The notes below the pieces were generated by a model. The model did no database searches. It saw nothing but the letters and a program-made list of their open reading frames with translations, and was not told the DNA's origin. From NCBI RefSeq assembly GCF_025566965.1, contig NZ_JAOQJL010000007.1:68174-132173 (forward strand): a DNA stretch of 64,000 nucleotides, given 5' to 3'. This document shows, piece by piece, positions 1-9,036 of this stretch (position 1 is the first letter of the stretch; the number at the start of each line of letters is the position of its first letter). Both the position numbers and the translations under genes were made by a program. The DNA comes from Blautia_A ammoniilytica (GTDB taxonomy: Bacteria; Bacillota; Clostridia; Lachnospirales; Lachnospiraceae).

Positions 1-74
1 ATCAGATCTACTACAGCAAGTCCTTCAATATCTTCAAATCCGTCTGCCAGAAAAATATAAACATTTTTTGCCAT
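1..74 (-). CDS. DJ-1/PfpI family protein, N-terminal fragment
   Basis: Only the first 24 or so codons lie in the window; the gene continues past the left edge. The reverse strand reads MAKNVYIFLADGFEDIEG and onward, the usual opening of the DJ-1/PfpI (ThiJ, YajL) family: a beta strand followed by a Gly-Phe-Glu-(E/D)-Ile-Glu segment that includes the conserved acidic residue near the catalytic cysteine. The cysteine itself lies outside the window. A GAGGAAA ribosome binding site precedes the ATG. Members act as deglycases, chaperones or small hydrolases, and the subtype cannot be told from this fragment. Confidence 0.7.
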   Translation of the reverse strand, partial: MAKNVYIFLADGFEDIEGLAVVDL

Positions 75-192
75 TATTATTTCCTCTTTCTTCCTATTTT
101 ATTTCTCCCTTGTTCCATGTATAATGAGATTGGGTTTTCCCACATTATAAATGGTATTGGTTTTCCCCATATTATATAAGGAGGCTTTTATT

Positions 193-654
193 ATGGAAAT
201 CGAACGAAAATTCCTGATTTCTCAGGAAAATCTGCCCCAAAACCTGGTATCTTATCCTTCAAAAAAGATCCAACAGGGATATCTGTGTACAGATCCTGTT
301 GTCCGTATCCGCAGATCCAATGATTCTTATTATCTTACCTATAAATCCAAAGGACTGATGTGCCGTGAAGAATACAATCTGCCTCTTACTCAGGAAGCTT
401 ATGAGCACCTGAAGCCTAAAGCAGATGGTGTTATCATATCAAAAACCAGATATGTGATTCCGGAAAAGGACGGTCTGACCATTGAATTGGACATCTTTGA
501 CGCTCCATATCAGGGGCTTTTCCTTGCAGAGGTAGAATTCTCTTCTGAAGAAGAAGCTATATCTTATATACCTCCAGAATGGTTCGGTGAAGAAGTAACC
601 AACTCTTCCAAATATCACAACAGCACTTTAAGTAAGGGAATTTGCCAGTTGTAG
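193..654 (+). CDS. CYTH domain protein (triphosphate tunnel metalloenzyme)
   Basis: This 153-residue protein opens with MEIERKFL, giving the E-x-E-x-K signature (E2, E4, K6) of CYTH/triphosphate tunnel enzymes. Further charged strands follow: RIRR near residue 38, the TYKSKG lysines, and ELDIF and AEVEF acidic pairs in the C-terminal half. These proteins bind a triphosphate and divalent metal in a beta barrel, and bacterial members hydrolyse inorganic triphosphate or similar substrates in the cytoplasm. The start at 193 is chosen over an upstream in-frame ATG because an AAGGAGG box lies just before it. It stands alone, convergent with proC. The substrate is not known. Confidence 0.8.
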   Translation: MEIERKFLISQENLPQNLVSYPSKKIQQGYLCTDPVVRIRRSNDSYYLTYKSKGLMCREEYNLPLTQEAYEHLKPKADGVIISKTRYVIPEKDGLTIELDIFDAPYQGLFLAEVEFSSEEEAISYIPPEWFGEEVTNSSKYHNSTLSKGICQL

Positions 655-734
655 CAGTTTTAAGTATTTCCGATTATCTGTATCTTGATTACAGTTTGCT
701 CTGTATCCAGATGCATTTTTATCTGATTTTTTAT

Positions 735-1529
735 TTACATCTTTTTGCCTTTATCTGCGCAGGCCTGAAGTGCTTCAAAAACAGCGCTTCTAAAGCCTGC
801 CTTTTCCAAAGTACGCACACCCTCAATGGTGGTTCCTGCTGGTGAGCATACCATATCTTTTAATTCTCCAGGATGCATTCCTGTCTCAAGTACCATCCTG
901 GCACTTCCCAGAACAGACTGTGCAGCAAACTGGTATGCCTGTTTTCTTGGCATCCCCTGTGCCACTGCTGCATCTGCCATTGCTTCAATGAATATAAATA
1001 CGTATGCCGGAGAACACCCACTGACTGCTCCCACTGCATCCATCAATCGCTCCGGCACAACCTGCGTTTTGCCAAAACTGTCAGTGATCTTCAATACCTG
1101 TTCCAGATCATCATCTGTTACCAGTTCATTTCTGCAAACACCTGTCATACCTTCACCTACCTGAGCAGGGGTATTTGGCATAAGGCGTGCTACTTTCAGG
1201 GATGTCTGACATATTTCCTGTATCCAGTCCAGACTTTTCCCTGGTGCAATACCGATCACCATATGCTCTGGAGTAAGATCCGCCCGTACTTCTTCGATCA
1301 CTTCCTGATAGAACTGTGGCTTAACGGCCAGAATGATCGTCTTTGCATTTTTAACTACCTGGCGATTGTCCAGGGTGGTTACAACTCCCAGCTTTTCCCT
1401 GCTTCTTTTGCTGCCTTCTTCTGTAAGATTTGATACAATGATCTCATCCTTCTGAAAAATCCCTTTTTTCAGGATCCCGCTGATCATCGCAGATCCCATG
1501 TTCCCACATCCGATAAATCCAATTTTCAT
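735..1529 (-). CDS. proC: pyrroline-5-carboxylate reductase
   Basis: A 264-residue protein of normal length for ProC, which reduces 1-pyrroline-5-carboxylate to proline with NAD(P)H in the last step of proline synthesis. The N-terminus MKIGFIGCGNMGSAM is the dinucleotide-binding Rossmann loop (G-x-G-x-x-G). VKPQ follows near residue 70, and the C-terminal dimerisation domain carries the family pattern SGCSPAY followed by SPAGTTIEGV. The reading frame is intact. It ends close to the CYTH gene on the other strand. The IS element inserted about 60 bases upstream of its start may have altered its promoter. Confidence 0.95.
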   Translation of the reverse strand: MKIGFIGCGNMGSAMISGILKKGIFQKDEIIVSNLTEEGSKRSREKLGVVTTLDNRQVVKNAKTIILAVKPQFYQEVIEEVRADLTPEHMVIGIAPGKSLDWIQEICQTSLKVARLMPNTPAQVGEGMTGVCRNELVTDDDLEQVLKITDSFGKTQVVPERLMDAVGAVSGCSPAYVFIFIEAMADAAVAQGMPRKQAYQFAAQSVLGSARMVLETGMHPGELKDMVCSPAGTTIEGVRTLEKAGFRSAVFEALQACADKGKKM

Positions 1530-1601
1530 CTTCTTTGTCTCCTTGTATACATATACATCTTTAACAAAACACCCCTGAAAGCCTGCTATTACAAGGGCAC
1601 T

Positions 1602-1637
1602 GAAAAACTTCCATTTTTTCTTAAGTGGAAGTTTTTC
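1602..1637. terminator. hairpin terminator inside the left end of the IS
   Basis: A 12-base-pair perfect stem, GAAAAACTTCCA at 1602-1613 and its complement at 1626-1637, with a T-rich surround on both strands. It overlaps the inner part of the left terminal repeat and lies just downstream of the transposase stop. It probably ends the transposase transcript and blocks read-through into or out of the element. Confidence 0.6.
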
Positions 1638-1687
1638 TTTTATATTTTTTCAATTTTTTTTTAGAAAAAGCACAAAAAAGCTATGGC

Positions 1688-3160
1688 TTACTCCATAGCC
1701 AGCTCTTCTAATCTTACTATTCGTTTTACATTTGCTGTAAATGCCGTAAAATACATTTGCAGATGCATAGCAAATAGACCTCTCGAATCTGCTTTGCGCA
1801 AACCGTGAGCTTCCTTTAATTCTCCATTCTTTTCTTCTATCCTGTGCCGAATCTTCATTCGCTCCTGAAAATATTCACTTTCTTCAAATTTAAGCCGTTC
1901 AAGATTTTTCTCGCTTGCTTGCGTAATACTGTAGCTTCGTTCTTTAGCCTTTGATTTCCCTACACGGCAGTTTTCTCTTTGTGAGCATTTCCGGCACTTT
2001 ACTTTGCTAAATATATATCTTAAATAAGTGTTTCCGTTTTTTGCTGTTCTTTTTTCCACACGCGTGGAAAGCTCTCCGGCAGGACACTGCAACATCCCCG
2101 CATCTTTGTTAAAGCAGAAACCTTCCTCAAGGTTTCCGTTTGCTGCTGCAGCTACTGCTGTATTGGTCCTGGCAATCAATGTAATCTCTTTTCCGCAAAC
2201 TTCCAGATTATCATCACTGACATATGCCATATCGCCTATAACTTCTGTAACTTTTATTCCATTTTCCTTTGCTTTTTCTATCAGTTTTGGTAATTCCTGC
2301 CCATCTGGCGCTCCTCCATCTGTTACACTGATCCCTGCAATAAGACGTTCTTCTGTCATCGCAAGGTGATTTTTATATCCATAAAACGTACTGGTTGCCG
2401 TTTTATGCCCGAATCGTGCATCTTTATCCTCTTTGGAGCGGATCTCTTTGAGCCGTTCATCTTCTAGCAGCTCTTTCATTTCCCGAGAAAGTTTCTGTAT
2501 CTTTTCATTTCCACAGGATTCTATTCCTTCCTCCAAAATCCGGAGGAGTTCCTTAGTATAGGCAATTTCTTCATCCAACCCTGCTTCCAAAGATGGTTTC
2601 TCAGGAAATTGCTCTGATAATTCAAAAGCTGTTTTATAAATCTCTTTCCGGAGTTGTTTGCTCATATCTCGCAGAATCTGCGTTGGGGATTTTGCCCGAA
2701 CAGACGCAAGTGTATGAGTGGAATCGACGATAATGGTTCCCGATTTGATCAGGTTTTTGTCTAGTGCCTGTTGAATGGTTTCTTTCAGTAGTTCTTCTAA
2801 GATATCTTCTGTAATACGAGTTTTTCTGAATTTTGTAAGAAGACTGGAATCTATCATTTTTGCTTCCGGTTCCAGATTAAGGAAAAATTTATATGCCATG
2901 TCCGTCTGGGCGCTACTTATTAGAGCTTCGTCAGAAAGATCATACAGCTTTTTCAGAAAAAGCAGTTTAAACATCATCTCCGGTTCCTTCGCCGGGCGAC
3001 CGAAATTTTCACAATACTGCTTACGAAGCATTGGATTTACAAAGCTGAAATCTATATTTTCTTTTATTCTCCGCAAAAGATGATCTTCGGGAATGATTGC
3101 ATCGTAAAGCCCCTGATATGGTGACAATGATAATTGTAACTGTGAATGATCTTTTAACAT
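1688..3160 (-). CDS. IS1182-type transposase
   Basis: A 490-residue DDE transposase that would cut and join the IS ends. The N-terminal part is the InsH/DUF772-like domain (YQGLYDAIIPEDHLLRRI, then FGRPAKEPEMMFKLLFLKKLYDLSD). The catalytic region shows the first Asp in IIVDSTHT, the second in VIGDMAY and a late Glu in the RIEEKNGELKEAHGLR segment. A cysteine-rich insert (CRKCSQRENC) precedes the Glu. Length and architecture are typical of IS1182, and no frameshift or internal stop is seen, so it may be active. An AGGGAG box precedes the ATG. Confidence 0.92.
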   Translation of the reverse strand: MLKDHSQLQLSLSPYQGLYDAIIPEDHLLRRIKENIDFSFVNPMLRKQYCENFGRPAKEPEMMFKLLFLKKLYDLSDEALISSAQTDMAYKFFLNLEPEAKMIDSSLLTKFRKTRITEDILEELLKETIQQALDKNLIKSGTIIVDSTHTLASVRAKSPTQILRDMSKQLRKEIYKTAFELSEQFPEKPSLEAGLDEEIAYTKELLRILEEGIESCGNEKIQKLSREMKELLEDERLKEIRSKEDKDARFGHKTATSTFYGYKNHLAMTEERLIAGISVTDGGAPDGQELPKLIEKAKENGIKVTEVIGDMAYVSDDNLEVCGKEITLIARTNTAVAAAANGNLEEGFCFNKDAGMLQCPAGELSTRVEKRTAKNGNTYLRYIFSKVKCRKCSQRENCRVGKSKAKERSYSITQASEKNLERLKFEESEYFQERMKIRHRIEEKNGELKEAHGLRKADSRGLFAMHLQMYFTAFTANVKRIVRLEELAME

Positions 3161-3421
3161 GGTAGCCGCTCCCTCCTTATATTTCTATTATAATGGAAAT
3201 ACGAAAAAAAGCCCAATTCTTTTTTAGAATCAGACTTTTTCAGTGCCCTTATAAATCAAAGGATTTCGCCATTTTGGGAATAAAATAGATGTGTGTTTCT
3301 GTTTCCGCAGAGTGATGATATATCAGGAGGTTTACCCCAGGGGATAGGCTTTGGAGAACGGGAAATATACATTTTGGCGAAAGAATACTTTTTCGCAAAA
3401 GCGGTTTTGTTAAAGGAGCGT

Positions 3422-3883
3422 ATGATGAAGGAAATTGAACAGTTCGCAACCCAATTTCGAAGAGCGATTGACTTGGCTTTGGAAGCAGGGGAGTTTGATA
3501 ACGACAGCATATATCGCAGATTTCCACGTGCTTGCTGCGGAGATACGAGTGATTTGTTAGCTCAGTATTTATTGGATAAAGGTATCAAAACAGATTATGT
3601 CTGTGGAACATATTGGGGTAAACCGGATGGAAACGGACAATCTCATGCATGGCTGATGGTAGACAAATATATTATTATAGATATCACAGGTGACCAATTT
3701 AGTGGCAAGTCTACTTTTCTTAATTATGACAAATCAGTTTATGTAGGTGAGGGAGATGATTTCCATAGGCTCTTTGAGGTTGAAGATAGAGATGTTCATG
3801 AGCATCGTGGGTTGAGTGCTTTGGGTGGTTTTTGTGGACCGAGGCTGTGGGATTTATATAGAAAAATTCTAAAATACATTTAG
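3422..3883 (+). CDS. putative transglutaminase-like cysteine hydrolase, unknown role
   Basis: A 153-residue protein I cannot name. What can be seen is a possible Cys-His-Asp set in the order of the transglutaminase/papain-like fold: cysteines in RACCGDTSDLLAQYL, then a histidine in GQSHAWLMV, then an aspartate in IIIDITGDQF. A short C-terminal segment with HEHRG and FCGPRLW follows. The start at 3422 has an AAAGGAG box, whereas the longer in-frame reading from 3293 has none. There is no signal peptide. It stands alone between the IS and the penicillin-binding protein locus. The fold call is an inference from motif order only. Confidence 0.5.
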   Translation: MMKEIEQFATQFRRAIDLALEAGEFDNDSIYRRFPRACCGDTSDLLAQYLLDKGIKTDYVCGTYWGKPDGNGQSHAWLMVDKYIIIDITGDQFSGKSTFLNYDKSVYVGEGDDFHRLFEVEDRDVHEHRGLSALGGFCGPRLWDLYRKILKYI

Positions 3884-4128
3884 TCAACCACTTTTTATGG
3901 GGATAAAACCATTACCCCACTTTGAAAACCTATTGCATACTTTCGCTATGCAGCATAAAATAAATGTTCAGGGGATTATTGAAACCGTATGTCTGCTTTC
4001 AAAGAAACCTTGATTTTCTGCGGTTTGTGGGATATTAAGGAACGAAAATGGATATGTGTTTTGTAGCCTTATGAATGAACCATTTGAATATCGCAGCAGT
4101 GGGGTGTTTTGAAACTCTGCTGAATAAT

Positions 4129-4194
4129 AGGCTTTTGCTAAAAGGTATCACTTTTGTGAAAATGTATGATACTTCCTGGCAGAAGCCTTTTTAT
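4129..4194 (+). terminator. rho-independent terminator
   Basis: An outer stem of AGGCTTTTGC (4129-4138) with GCAGAAGCCT (4179-4188, one G-U pair) and an inner GTATCA/TGATAC stem, followed by TTTTTAT. It insulates the promoter at 4206 from upstream transcription. The remaining stretch 3884-4128 holds no gene I can support, only a short TGGGG/CCCCA hairpin near 3898-3921. Confidence 0.65.
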
Positions 4195-4205
4195 ATAAAG
4201 ATAAC

Positions 4206-4234
4206 TTGACTTCTAAATCTTACTGATGTAATAT
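4206..4234 (+). promoter_or_regulatory. sigma-A promoter of the penicillin-binding protein cluster
   Basis: TTGACT (4206-4211) is followed after exactly 17 bases by TAATAT (4229-4234), a near-consensus vegetative promoter. The first BlaI-type dyad (4220-4231) fills the spacer and overlaps the -10, so a bound repressor would exclude RNA polymerase. The first coding region downstream with a good ribosome binding site is the penicillin-binding protein, with a long leader between. Confidence 0.75.
4220..4231. promoter_or_regulatory. BlaI-type operator 1 (TTAC-N4-GTAA)
   Basis: The dyad TTACTGATGTAA, with the wider context AAATC before and TATT after. The same core occurs six times in the window, only around this locus. 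It overlaps the -10 of the promoter at 4206-4234. As I recall it, the Bacillus licheniformis BlaI operator has the same TTAC-N4-GTAA core flanked by GATTT. Confidence 0.72.
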
Positions 4235-4283
4235 TTACACAAGTGCAGTAGGATTGCGGACGAAATTTTTTTGTTGCGAAATC

Positions 4284-4295
4284 TTACGCATGTAA
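4284..4295. promoter_or_regulatory. BlaI-type operator 2 (TTAC-N4-GTAA)
   Basis: Second copy, TTACGCATGTAA, in the same orientation as copy 1 and 64 bases further on, preceded by GAAATC and followed by TAAAA. It lies in the untranslated leader between the promoter and the penicillin-binding protein, where bound repressor could act as a roadblock. Confidence 0.7.
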
Positions 4296-4310
4296 TAAAA
4301 GGAAGGAGGA

Positions 4311-4388
4311 ATGCATAGTACGATATACCCAGCAAAGAGAAATTTTTTTACTTCAAAATCTTACGAGTGTAATATTTTGAAGATATAG
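4311..4388 (+). CDS. possible 25-residue leader ORF
   Basis: A short reading frame, MHSTIYPAKR and 15 more residues, begins with ATG right after GGAAGGAGGA and ends 57 bases before the penicillin-binding protein. The third operator lies inside it. The ribosome binding site is excellent, which is the only reason to list it. The peptide has no recognisable features and could be the stump of a lost gene or a leader peptide. Confidence 0.3.
   Translation: MHSTIYPAKRNFFTSKSYECNILKI
4361..4372. promoter_or_regulatory. BlaI-type operator 3 (TTAC-N4-GTAA)
   Basis: Third copy, TTACGAGTGTAA, again with AAATC before and TATTTT after, 77 bases past copy 2. Copies 1 to 3 are spaced 64 and 77 bases apart in one orientation, suggesting cooperative or looped repressor binding across the leader of the penicillin-binding protein. 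Confidence 0.7.
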
Positions 4389-4445
4389 CGTACATTGAAA
4401 ATAGAATATGACCATATCAGCAAAGCAAAATGAATGGAGGTCAAT

Positions 4446-6569
4446 ATGAAGAAAGGAAAAAGCAGAAACAAGCGAAAGAAAACAAGAAGCAGGCTCCTAT
4501 GGATTGCGATTGCTGTTATAGGAATAGCTGCGGTAATTTCTGCAGTATGTGTGGCAGGAATGTTGGCAACAAAGGAAAATGCCTGGAAGACACCGGAAGA
4601 ACTTCTGGTGGAGTACATGGATCATATTCCAAAACAGGAGTATGAAGAAATGTATGCAATGCTACATATTGAGGCATCGGGAAATGTCAGTCAGGAGGAT
4701 TTTGTAACTCGAAATTCAGCTATTTATGAAGGTATAGAAGTCCAGAATATAGCTGTCCAGATTATTGCATATGACGAGGAGCAAATGACGGTAACCTACC
4801 AGACTTCTTTCGATACAGTTGCAGGAACTATCAGCTTTGAGAATAAAGCACTTTTCCTAAAGGACGAAGAAGGATATCAGTTAGTTTGGGATGATTCCCT
4901 GATTTTTCCGAATCTGGCATCTACAGATAAAGTAAGAGTTTCCACTACACAGGCAGAACGAGGAGAAATTCTGGATAGGAACGGACGTGTCCTTGCAGGA
5001 AAAGGTACAGCATCTTCGGTTGGAATCGTTCCGGGCAAGTTGGAAAACAGAGAGGAAGCAATCGCACAGATTGCAGAACTAGTGGAAATCACACCGGAAG
5101 CGATAGAAAAGAAACTGTCTGCAAAGTGGGTAAAGGATGATTCTTTTGTTCCCATTAAAACAATTCCAAGAGTGGAAGAAATTGAGTTAATGTCTATCAG
5201 TCCAGATGAAGAAGTCCTAAAGGAGAAAGAAAGGCATGAAAAGTTGCTGGAGATTCCCGGAGTGATGATATCTGATGTTGAAGTGCGTGAATACCCATTA
5301 GGAGAAGCAGCGGCACATTTGGTCGGATATGTTCAAAGTGTTACTGCGGAAGATTTAGAGGAGCATGCAGGAGAAGGCTATACAGCCAATAGTGTAATCG
5401 GCAGAAGCGGAATGGAGAGCTTGTTCGAGAGTGAACTGAAAGGCCAGAACGGTTGCAGGATTTACATTGAAAACTCGGAAGGCAAAGAGAAGGAGGAACT
5501 TGCTTGTATCCTGGTACAGCATGGGCAGGACATCCAGCTTACGATAGATACTGATTTACAGGTTTCCTTGCATGAGCAGTTTAAGGAAGATAAAAGCTGC
5601 TCGGTAGCCATGAATCCTTATATCGGAGAAGTATTGGCTTTGGTCAGCACACCGGCCTATGACAATAACGATTTTATTATGGGATTGTCGAGTGAGCAGT
5701 GGACTGTACTTAACGAGGATGAGAATAAGCCAATGTATAATCGCTTCCGGCAAGTGTGGTGTCCGGGGTCTACATTCAAGCCAATTACCGCAGCGGTCGG
5801 CTTGGAATCAGGAGCAATCGATCCAATGGAAGATTACGGCAACGTAGGCTTAAGTTGGCAAAAGGATGCATCGTGGGGTTCCTATCATGTAACAACACTC
5901 CATGCATATGAACCAGTCATTTTAGAGAATGCCCTAATATATTCCGACAATATTTATTTCGCAAAGGCAGCATTAAAGATTGGCTCAGAAGAGATGGAGA
6001 GTTCTTTGACTGGACTTGGTTTTAATGAGGAACTGCCATTTGAGATTAAGATGGCAGAGTCGCAGTATTCTAATTCAGAGGGAATTGAAACAGAAATACA
6101 GTTAGCAGACAGCGGTTACGGTCAAGGGCAGGTTTTGGTGAATCCATTACATATGGCATGTATCTATTCTGCTTTCTGTAACGAGGGAAATGTTATAAAG
6201 CCGTATTTAGTATATCAGAAAGACGCAGTAGCTGAGTATTGGATTCCGGGAGCCTTTTCTAATGAGACAGCAAGCCGTGTATTGGAAGGAACAAAAAAGG
6301 TTGTGAATGATTCTAATGGAACTGGATATGCAGCCCATCGGGATGACATTCTTTTAGCAGGAAAAACAGGTACGGCAGAAATCAAGGCATCGAAGGATGA
6401 TACTTCGGGTACGGAATTAGGATGGTTTGCAATTTTTACAGCAGAAGATACGGTAGAACGTCCTATATTGATTATTAGCATGGTAGAAGATGTGAAAGGA
6501 AGAGGAGGAAGCGGATATGTTGTTAAGAAAGACAACCTGGTTCTGGAAGAGTGGTTTGGCAGCAATTAG
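4446..6569 (+). CDS. MecA-like class B penicillin-binding protein (DD-transpeptidase)
   Basis: A 707-residue membrane-anchored peptidoglycan transpeptidase. A basic N-terminus is followed by one membrane segment (about residues 17-40), then an NTF2-like MecA_N domain (about 48-160), the dimerisation domain starting at the AERGEILDRNGRVLA motif, and the transpeptidase domain. The active-site motifs are all present: S442-T-F-K445, S500-D-N502 and K640-T-G-T. The NTF2-like insert is the feature of PBP2a/PBP3-type low-affinity proteins. The start at 4446 is chosen because a GGAGG box lies at 4436-4440. The three BlaI-type dyads upstream and the BlaR1/BlaI genes nearby suggest beta-lactam-inducible expression. 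Low affinity for beta-lactams is inferred, not seen. Confidence 0.9.
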   Translation: MKKGKSRNKRKKTRSRLLWIAIAVIGIAAVISAVCVAGMLATKENAWKTPEELLVEYMDHIPKQEYEEMYAMLHIEASGNVSQEDFVTRNSAIYEGIEVQNIAVQIIAYDEEQMTVTYQTSFDTVAGTISFENKALFLKDEEGYQLVWDDSLIFPNLASTDKVRVSTTQAERGEILDRNGRVLAGKGTASSVGIVPGKLENREEAIAQIAELVEITPEAIEKKLSAKWVKDDSFVPIKTIPRVEEIELMSISPDEEVLKEKERHEKLLEIPGVMISDVEVREYPLGEAAAHLVGYVQSVTAEDLEEHAGEGYTANSVIGRSGMESLFESELKGQNGCRIYIENSEGKEKEELACILVQHGQDIQLTIDTDLQVSLHEQFKEDKSCSVAMNPYIGEVLALVSTPAYDNNDFIMGLSSEQWTVLNEDENKPMYNRFRQVWCPGSTFKPITAAVGLESGAIDPMEDYGNVGLSWQKDASWGSYHVTTLHAYEPVILENALIYSDNIYFAKAALKIGSEEMESSLTGLGFNEELPFEIKMAESQYSNSEGIETEIQLADSGYGQGQVLVNPLHMACIYSAFCNEGNVIKPYLVYQKDAVAEYWIPGAFSNETASRVLEGTKKVVNDSNGTGYAAHRDDILLAGKTGTAEIKASKDDTSGTELGWFAIFTAEDTVERPILIISMVEDVKGRGGSGYVVKKDNLVLEEWFGSN

Positions 6570-7758
6570 CTTTGTATTAATACTTAGTATTTCGGGGTGC
6601 AGTGATGCACCCCCGGAAGAAAATACAGTTTCGGAAACGGTAATAGATGTTCAGGCTATTCAGGAAGAATCAGAGGAGGATGCAGATGAAATTATAAGCG
6701 TCTGCATTGATCTTTATGAGAAAGCAGAAGAAGAAAATAAATTAGCGGATTTGGAAACAATCCGTAGTATTGTAAATCGTCTTGGAGAAAATGGTTATTC
6801 GGCAGTTGACAGCAGAAATCAAATTAACATGACGGAACCAGAGAAGGTAGTGGAATTCTGCGAAAAGGTGGATGCACAGGAGGAAGCAGAAATAACGATT
6901 CTTGAAATCAGTTATTTGGGCGGATTTGTAAAATACGATTTGCACACAAAAGGCGGAAATGTGGATGTGGTCAGAAGCTATTACAAGTATGAAAATGGAA
7001 ATATGAAAAGAGAGGTTATAGGAAACTATCAAGCGGAGTATTGGAATTATACAGAAGAAGGTTACCTGATGTTTTCCGGTGTTTGGTTTTCAGAAGAATT
7101 ATATGTTCTTACATTGAGTGGAGCAGAGGAACATACCGCATTACGGGTACAGCCATTGGATGAAACATATAGGGAGTTGAGTCGGAAATATCTCAACCCA
7201 ATCAGCTTTGAACGGAATAATATGTTCATTGTGGATTGGAGTGAGGAGGATTTCGGGGATTTGAATTTCTATGATATGTATGACATTCTTTATCCAAAAG
7301 TGAATGGTCAATATGCTCCCTATGTTGCTGATGACAACTTATCAGTCAGTGCAGTTTATCAGATTCCAAAAGAAGAATTTGAAAGTGTTATTATGAAATA
7401 TTTCAACATTGATAGTGAAACGCTACAATCAAAAACCATCTATGATTCGGAGAATTTGACTTATGAATATAAGCCGAGAGGCTTTGAAGAAGTAGAGTAC
7501 CCCGAATATCCATATTCAGAGGTAGTAGGTTTTACAGAAAACAATGATGGGACAATTACACTTACAGCCAATGTAGTATTCCCTTATGCGGGTGATTCCA
7601 AGGTATATGCTCACGAGGTTGTGGTTCGCCCTTTAGAGAATGGACGGGTACAATATGTATCTAATCGAATTATACCATCCGAAGACAACTACAGAGAAAC
7701 TTGGCATACGCCACGGTTGACGTTAGAAGAATGGGAAGAATTGTACGGAGGAGAATAA
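6517..7758 (+). CDS. exported lipoprotein, paralogue 1 of 3 (DUF6070-like)
   Basis: A 413-residue protein of unknown function. A basic start and hydrophobic stretch end in the lipobox SISGC near residue 28, so it is probably a lipoprotein, followed by an acidic low-complexity linker and a globular domain. It shares with the next two genes an N-terminal helical segment (ETIRSIVNRLGENGY), a PLDE-T-RELSRKYL-type segment, an IPKEEFESVIMKYF segment and a closing NNDGTITLTANV-VVVRPLENG-YVSNRI region. The family resembles what I recall as DUF6070. The gene overlaps the penicillin-binding protein end by 53 bases, so the two are co-transcribed and translationally coupled. A role in the cell envelope is inferred from location and regulation only. 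Confidence 0.7.
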   Translation: MLLRKTTWFWKSGLAAISFVLILSISGCSDAPPEENTVSETVIDVQAIQEESEEDADEIISVCIDLYEKAEEENKLADLETIRSIVNRLGENGYSAVDSRNQINMTEPEKVVEFCEKVDAQEEAEITILEISYLGGFVKYDLHTKGGNVDVVRSYYKYENGNMKREVIGNYQAEYWNYTEEGYLMFSGVWFSEELYVLTLSGAEEHTALRVQPLDETYRELSRKYLNPISFERNNMFIVDWSEEDFGDLNFYDMYDILYPKVNGQYAPYVADDNLSVSAVYQIPKEEFESVIMKYFNIDSETLQSKTIYDSENLTYEYKPRGFEEVEYPEYPYSEVVGFTENNDGTITLTANVVFPYAGDSKVYAHEVVVRPLENGRVQYVSNRIIPSEDNYRETWHTPRLTLEEWEELYGGE

Positions 7759-9032
7759 TGGAGGATGTGAAATGGCTGCTTAGAAAATGTGGACTTCTAA
7801 TTTTACTGCTGTTGATTTTCGTGATAGTTGGGGTAATCTGTTGGGGGAAAATGCATGAAGAAGAACAAAAGGTGGCAGAAGAAGTATGGGAGCCACCTGT
7901 AGAAATCGAAAATAGCGAAGCAGAAACAGAAGAAGCCGAGAATGCGGAAACTTCCACAGAGTCAGCATATTGGTTTATTCCGCAAGCCAGTGATTGTCTT
8001 ATCTCAGATGAGGAAAAGGAACAATTGCAGAGTATGGTTTTGTCAGCGGCAGATTCGGTAGCAGAAATCTATAAGGATATTGTAATTGCAGATGCACCAA
8101 GTTATTCTTCCGGCATTAGCGAATTTACCAACGAGCAGAGGAAAACTGTGGTGGAGCAATTGGGCAGAAGCGGTCTGGTAAGTGTTGAAGAAGATACTGC
8201 CATGCAAAACCATGAAGCAGTCGAAACATTTTATGCAGATTACTTGGATGGACGGGACTCAATGGTTACGGTATTCGAAGTACATAGAGATGGACTGATT
8301 GGAGCAGTTACTTTTATTTACCGGAAAGGTGAGTTGCAGACTTATTATATAGGTGTTCGTTGGAAGGAAGGTGGAGTGCCTGAAATACAGGGAACTTCGG
8401 TAAGTAATGTGGCTGAAATCAAACTTACGGAAAAAGGGTATTTTATCTACGCATATGAATATGTGATTGCACATGCAAGTTTGAGACAGTATTGGAGAAT
8501 AGAACCGCTTCCGGAAGACTGCCAGGAACTGACGGAGAAATACATATCAGGACTAAGTTATGTGAATTACAATGTGCTTGTCACAAACTGGAACAGTAGC
8601 AATGTAAAGGATATTTTGATGCCTTGCATGTATGAAGATATTTACCGAATTTCCACGGGTGAAAATCTGAAAACTGAGGATTGGAAGATTCCGGCAGAGG
8701 AATATGAAAGGATAATGACCACCTATTTTCCAGTATCGATAGAACAGTTAAGAGAGTATTGTGGGTATGATGAAGGGAGTAACAGCTATGAATATGAGAT
8801 GATTTATGCCAGCCCATACCCACCTTTTGGAGAAGTAGTTGACTATACAAAAAATGCGGATGGAACGATTACACTTATCGTGGATGGAGTATGGCCGGAT
8901 TATAATTCTGATCTCGCTTTTCGGAATACGGTTGTGGTCCAGCCATTTGAAGACGGAACTTTCAGGTATCTTTCCAATTCTATAGAACAAATTGAATTGG
9001 AACTGCCGCCAATAGCAAGAACGAAAGGATGA
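7758..9032 (+). CDS. membrane-anchored extracytoplasmic protein, paralogue 2 of 3
   Basis: A 424-residue paralogue of its two neighbours. The start at 7758 overlaps the previous stop (TAATG) and has a GGAGGAG box, while a longer in-frame reading would run into the upstream gene. The N-terminus has one strongly hydrophobic segment (about residues 8-30) with no good lipobox, so this copy appears anchored by a membrane helix and not by lipid. An acidic linker follows. The shared globular domain shows IPAEEYERIMTTYFPVSIEQLREY and NADGTITLIVDGVWP, which align with the equivalent parts of copies 1 and 3. Function is unknown. Confidence 0.68.
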   Translation: MEDVKWLLRKCGLLILLLLIFVIVGVICWGKMHEEEQKVAEEVWEPPVEIENSEAETEEAENAETSTESAYWFIPQASDCLISDEEKEQLQSMVLSAADSVAEIYKDIVIADAPSYSSGISEFTNEQRKTVVEQLGRSGLVSVEEDTAMQNHEAVETFYADYLDGRDSMVTVFEVHRDGLIGAVTFIYRKGELQTYYIGVRWKEGGVPEIQGTSVSNVAEIKLTEKGYFIYAYEYVIAHASLRQYWRIEPLPEDCQELTEKYISGLSYVNYNVLVTNWNSSNVKDILMPCMYEDIYRISTGENLKTEDWKIPAEEYERIMTTYFPVSIEQLREYCGYDEGSNSYEYEMIYASPYPPFGEVVDYTKNADGTITLIVDGVWPDYNSDLAFRNTVVVQPFEDGTFRYLSNSIEQIELELPPIARTKG

Positions 9033-9036
9033 TTTT

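Larger units (their letters stand above)
1593..3250 (-). mobile_element. IS1182-family insertion sequence
   Basis: A complete insertion sequence of about 1.66 kb. The terminal inverted repeat AAGGGCACTGAAAAA is found at 1593-1607 and, inverted, at 3236-3250, with no mismatch over 15 bases. It encloses one intact transposase gene on the minus strand. The flanking bases read TTACAA on the left and TTATAA on the right, so no clean target duplication is visible. The exact outer end could be two bases further in, at GGGCACTG. It sits between proC and the 3422 gene. Confidence 0.88.

Noticed and set aside
873..1433. A 186-codon plus-strand frame
   Set aside because: It is opposite proC, whose product is complete and well conserved. 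The frame has Cys- and His-rich low-likelihood content and no ribosome binding site.
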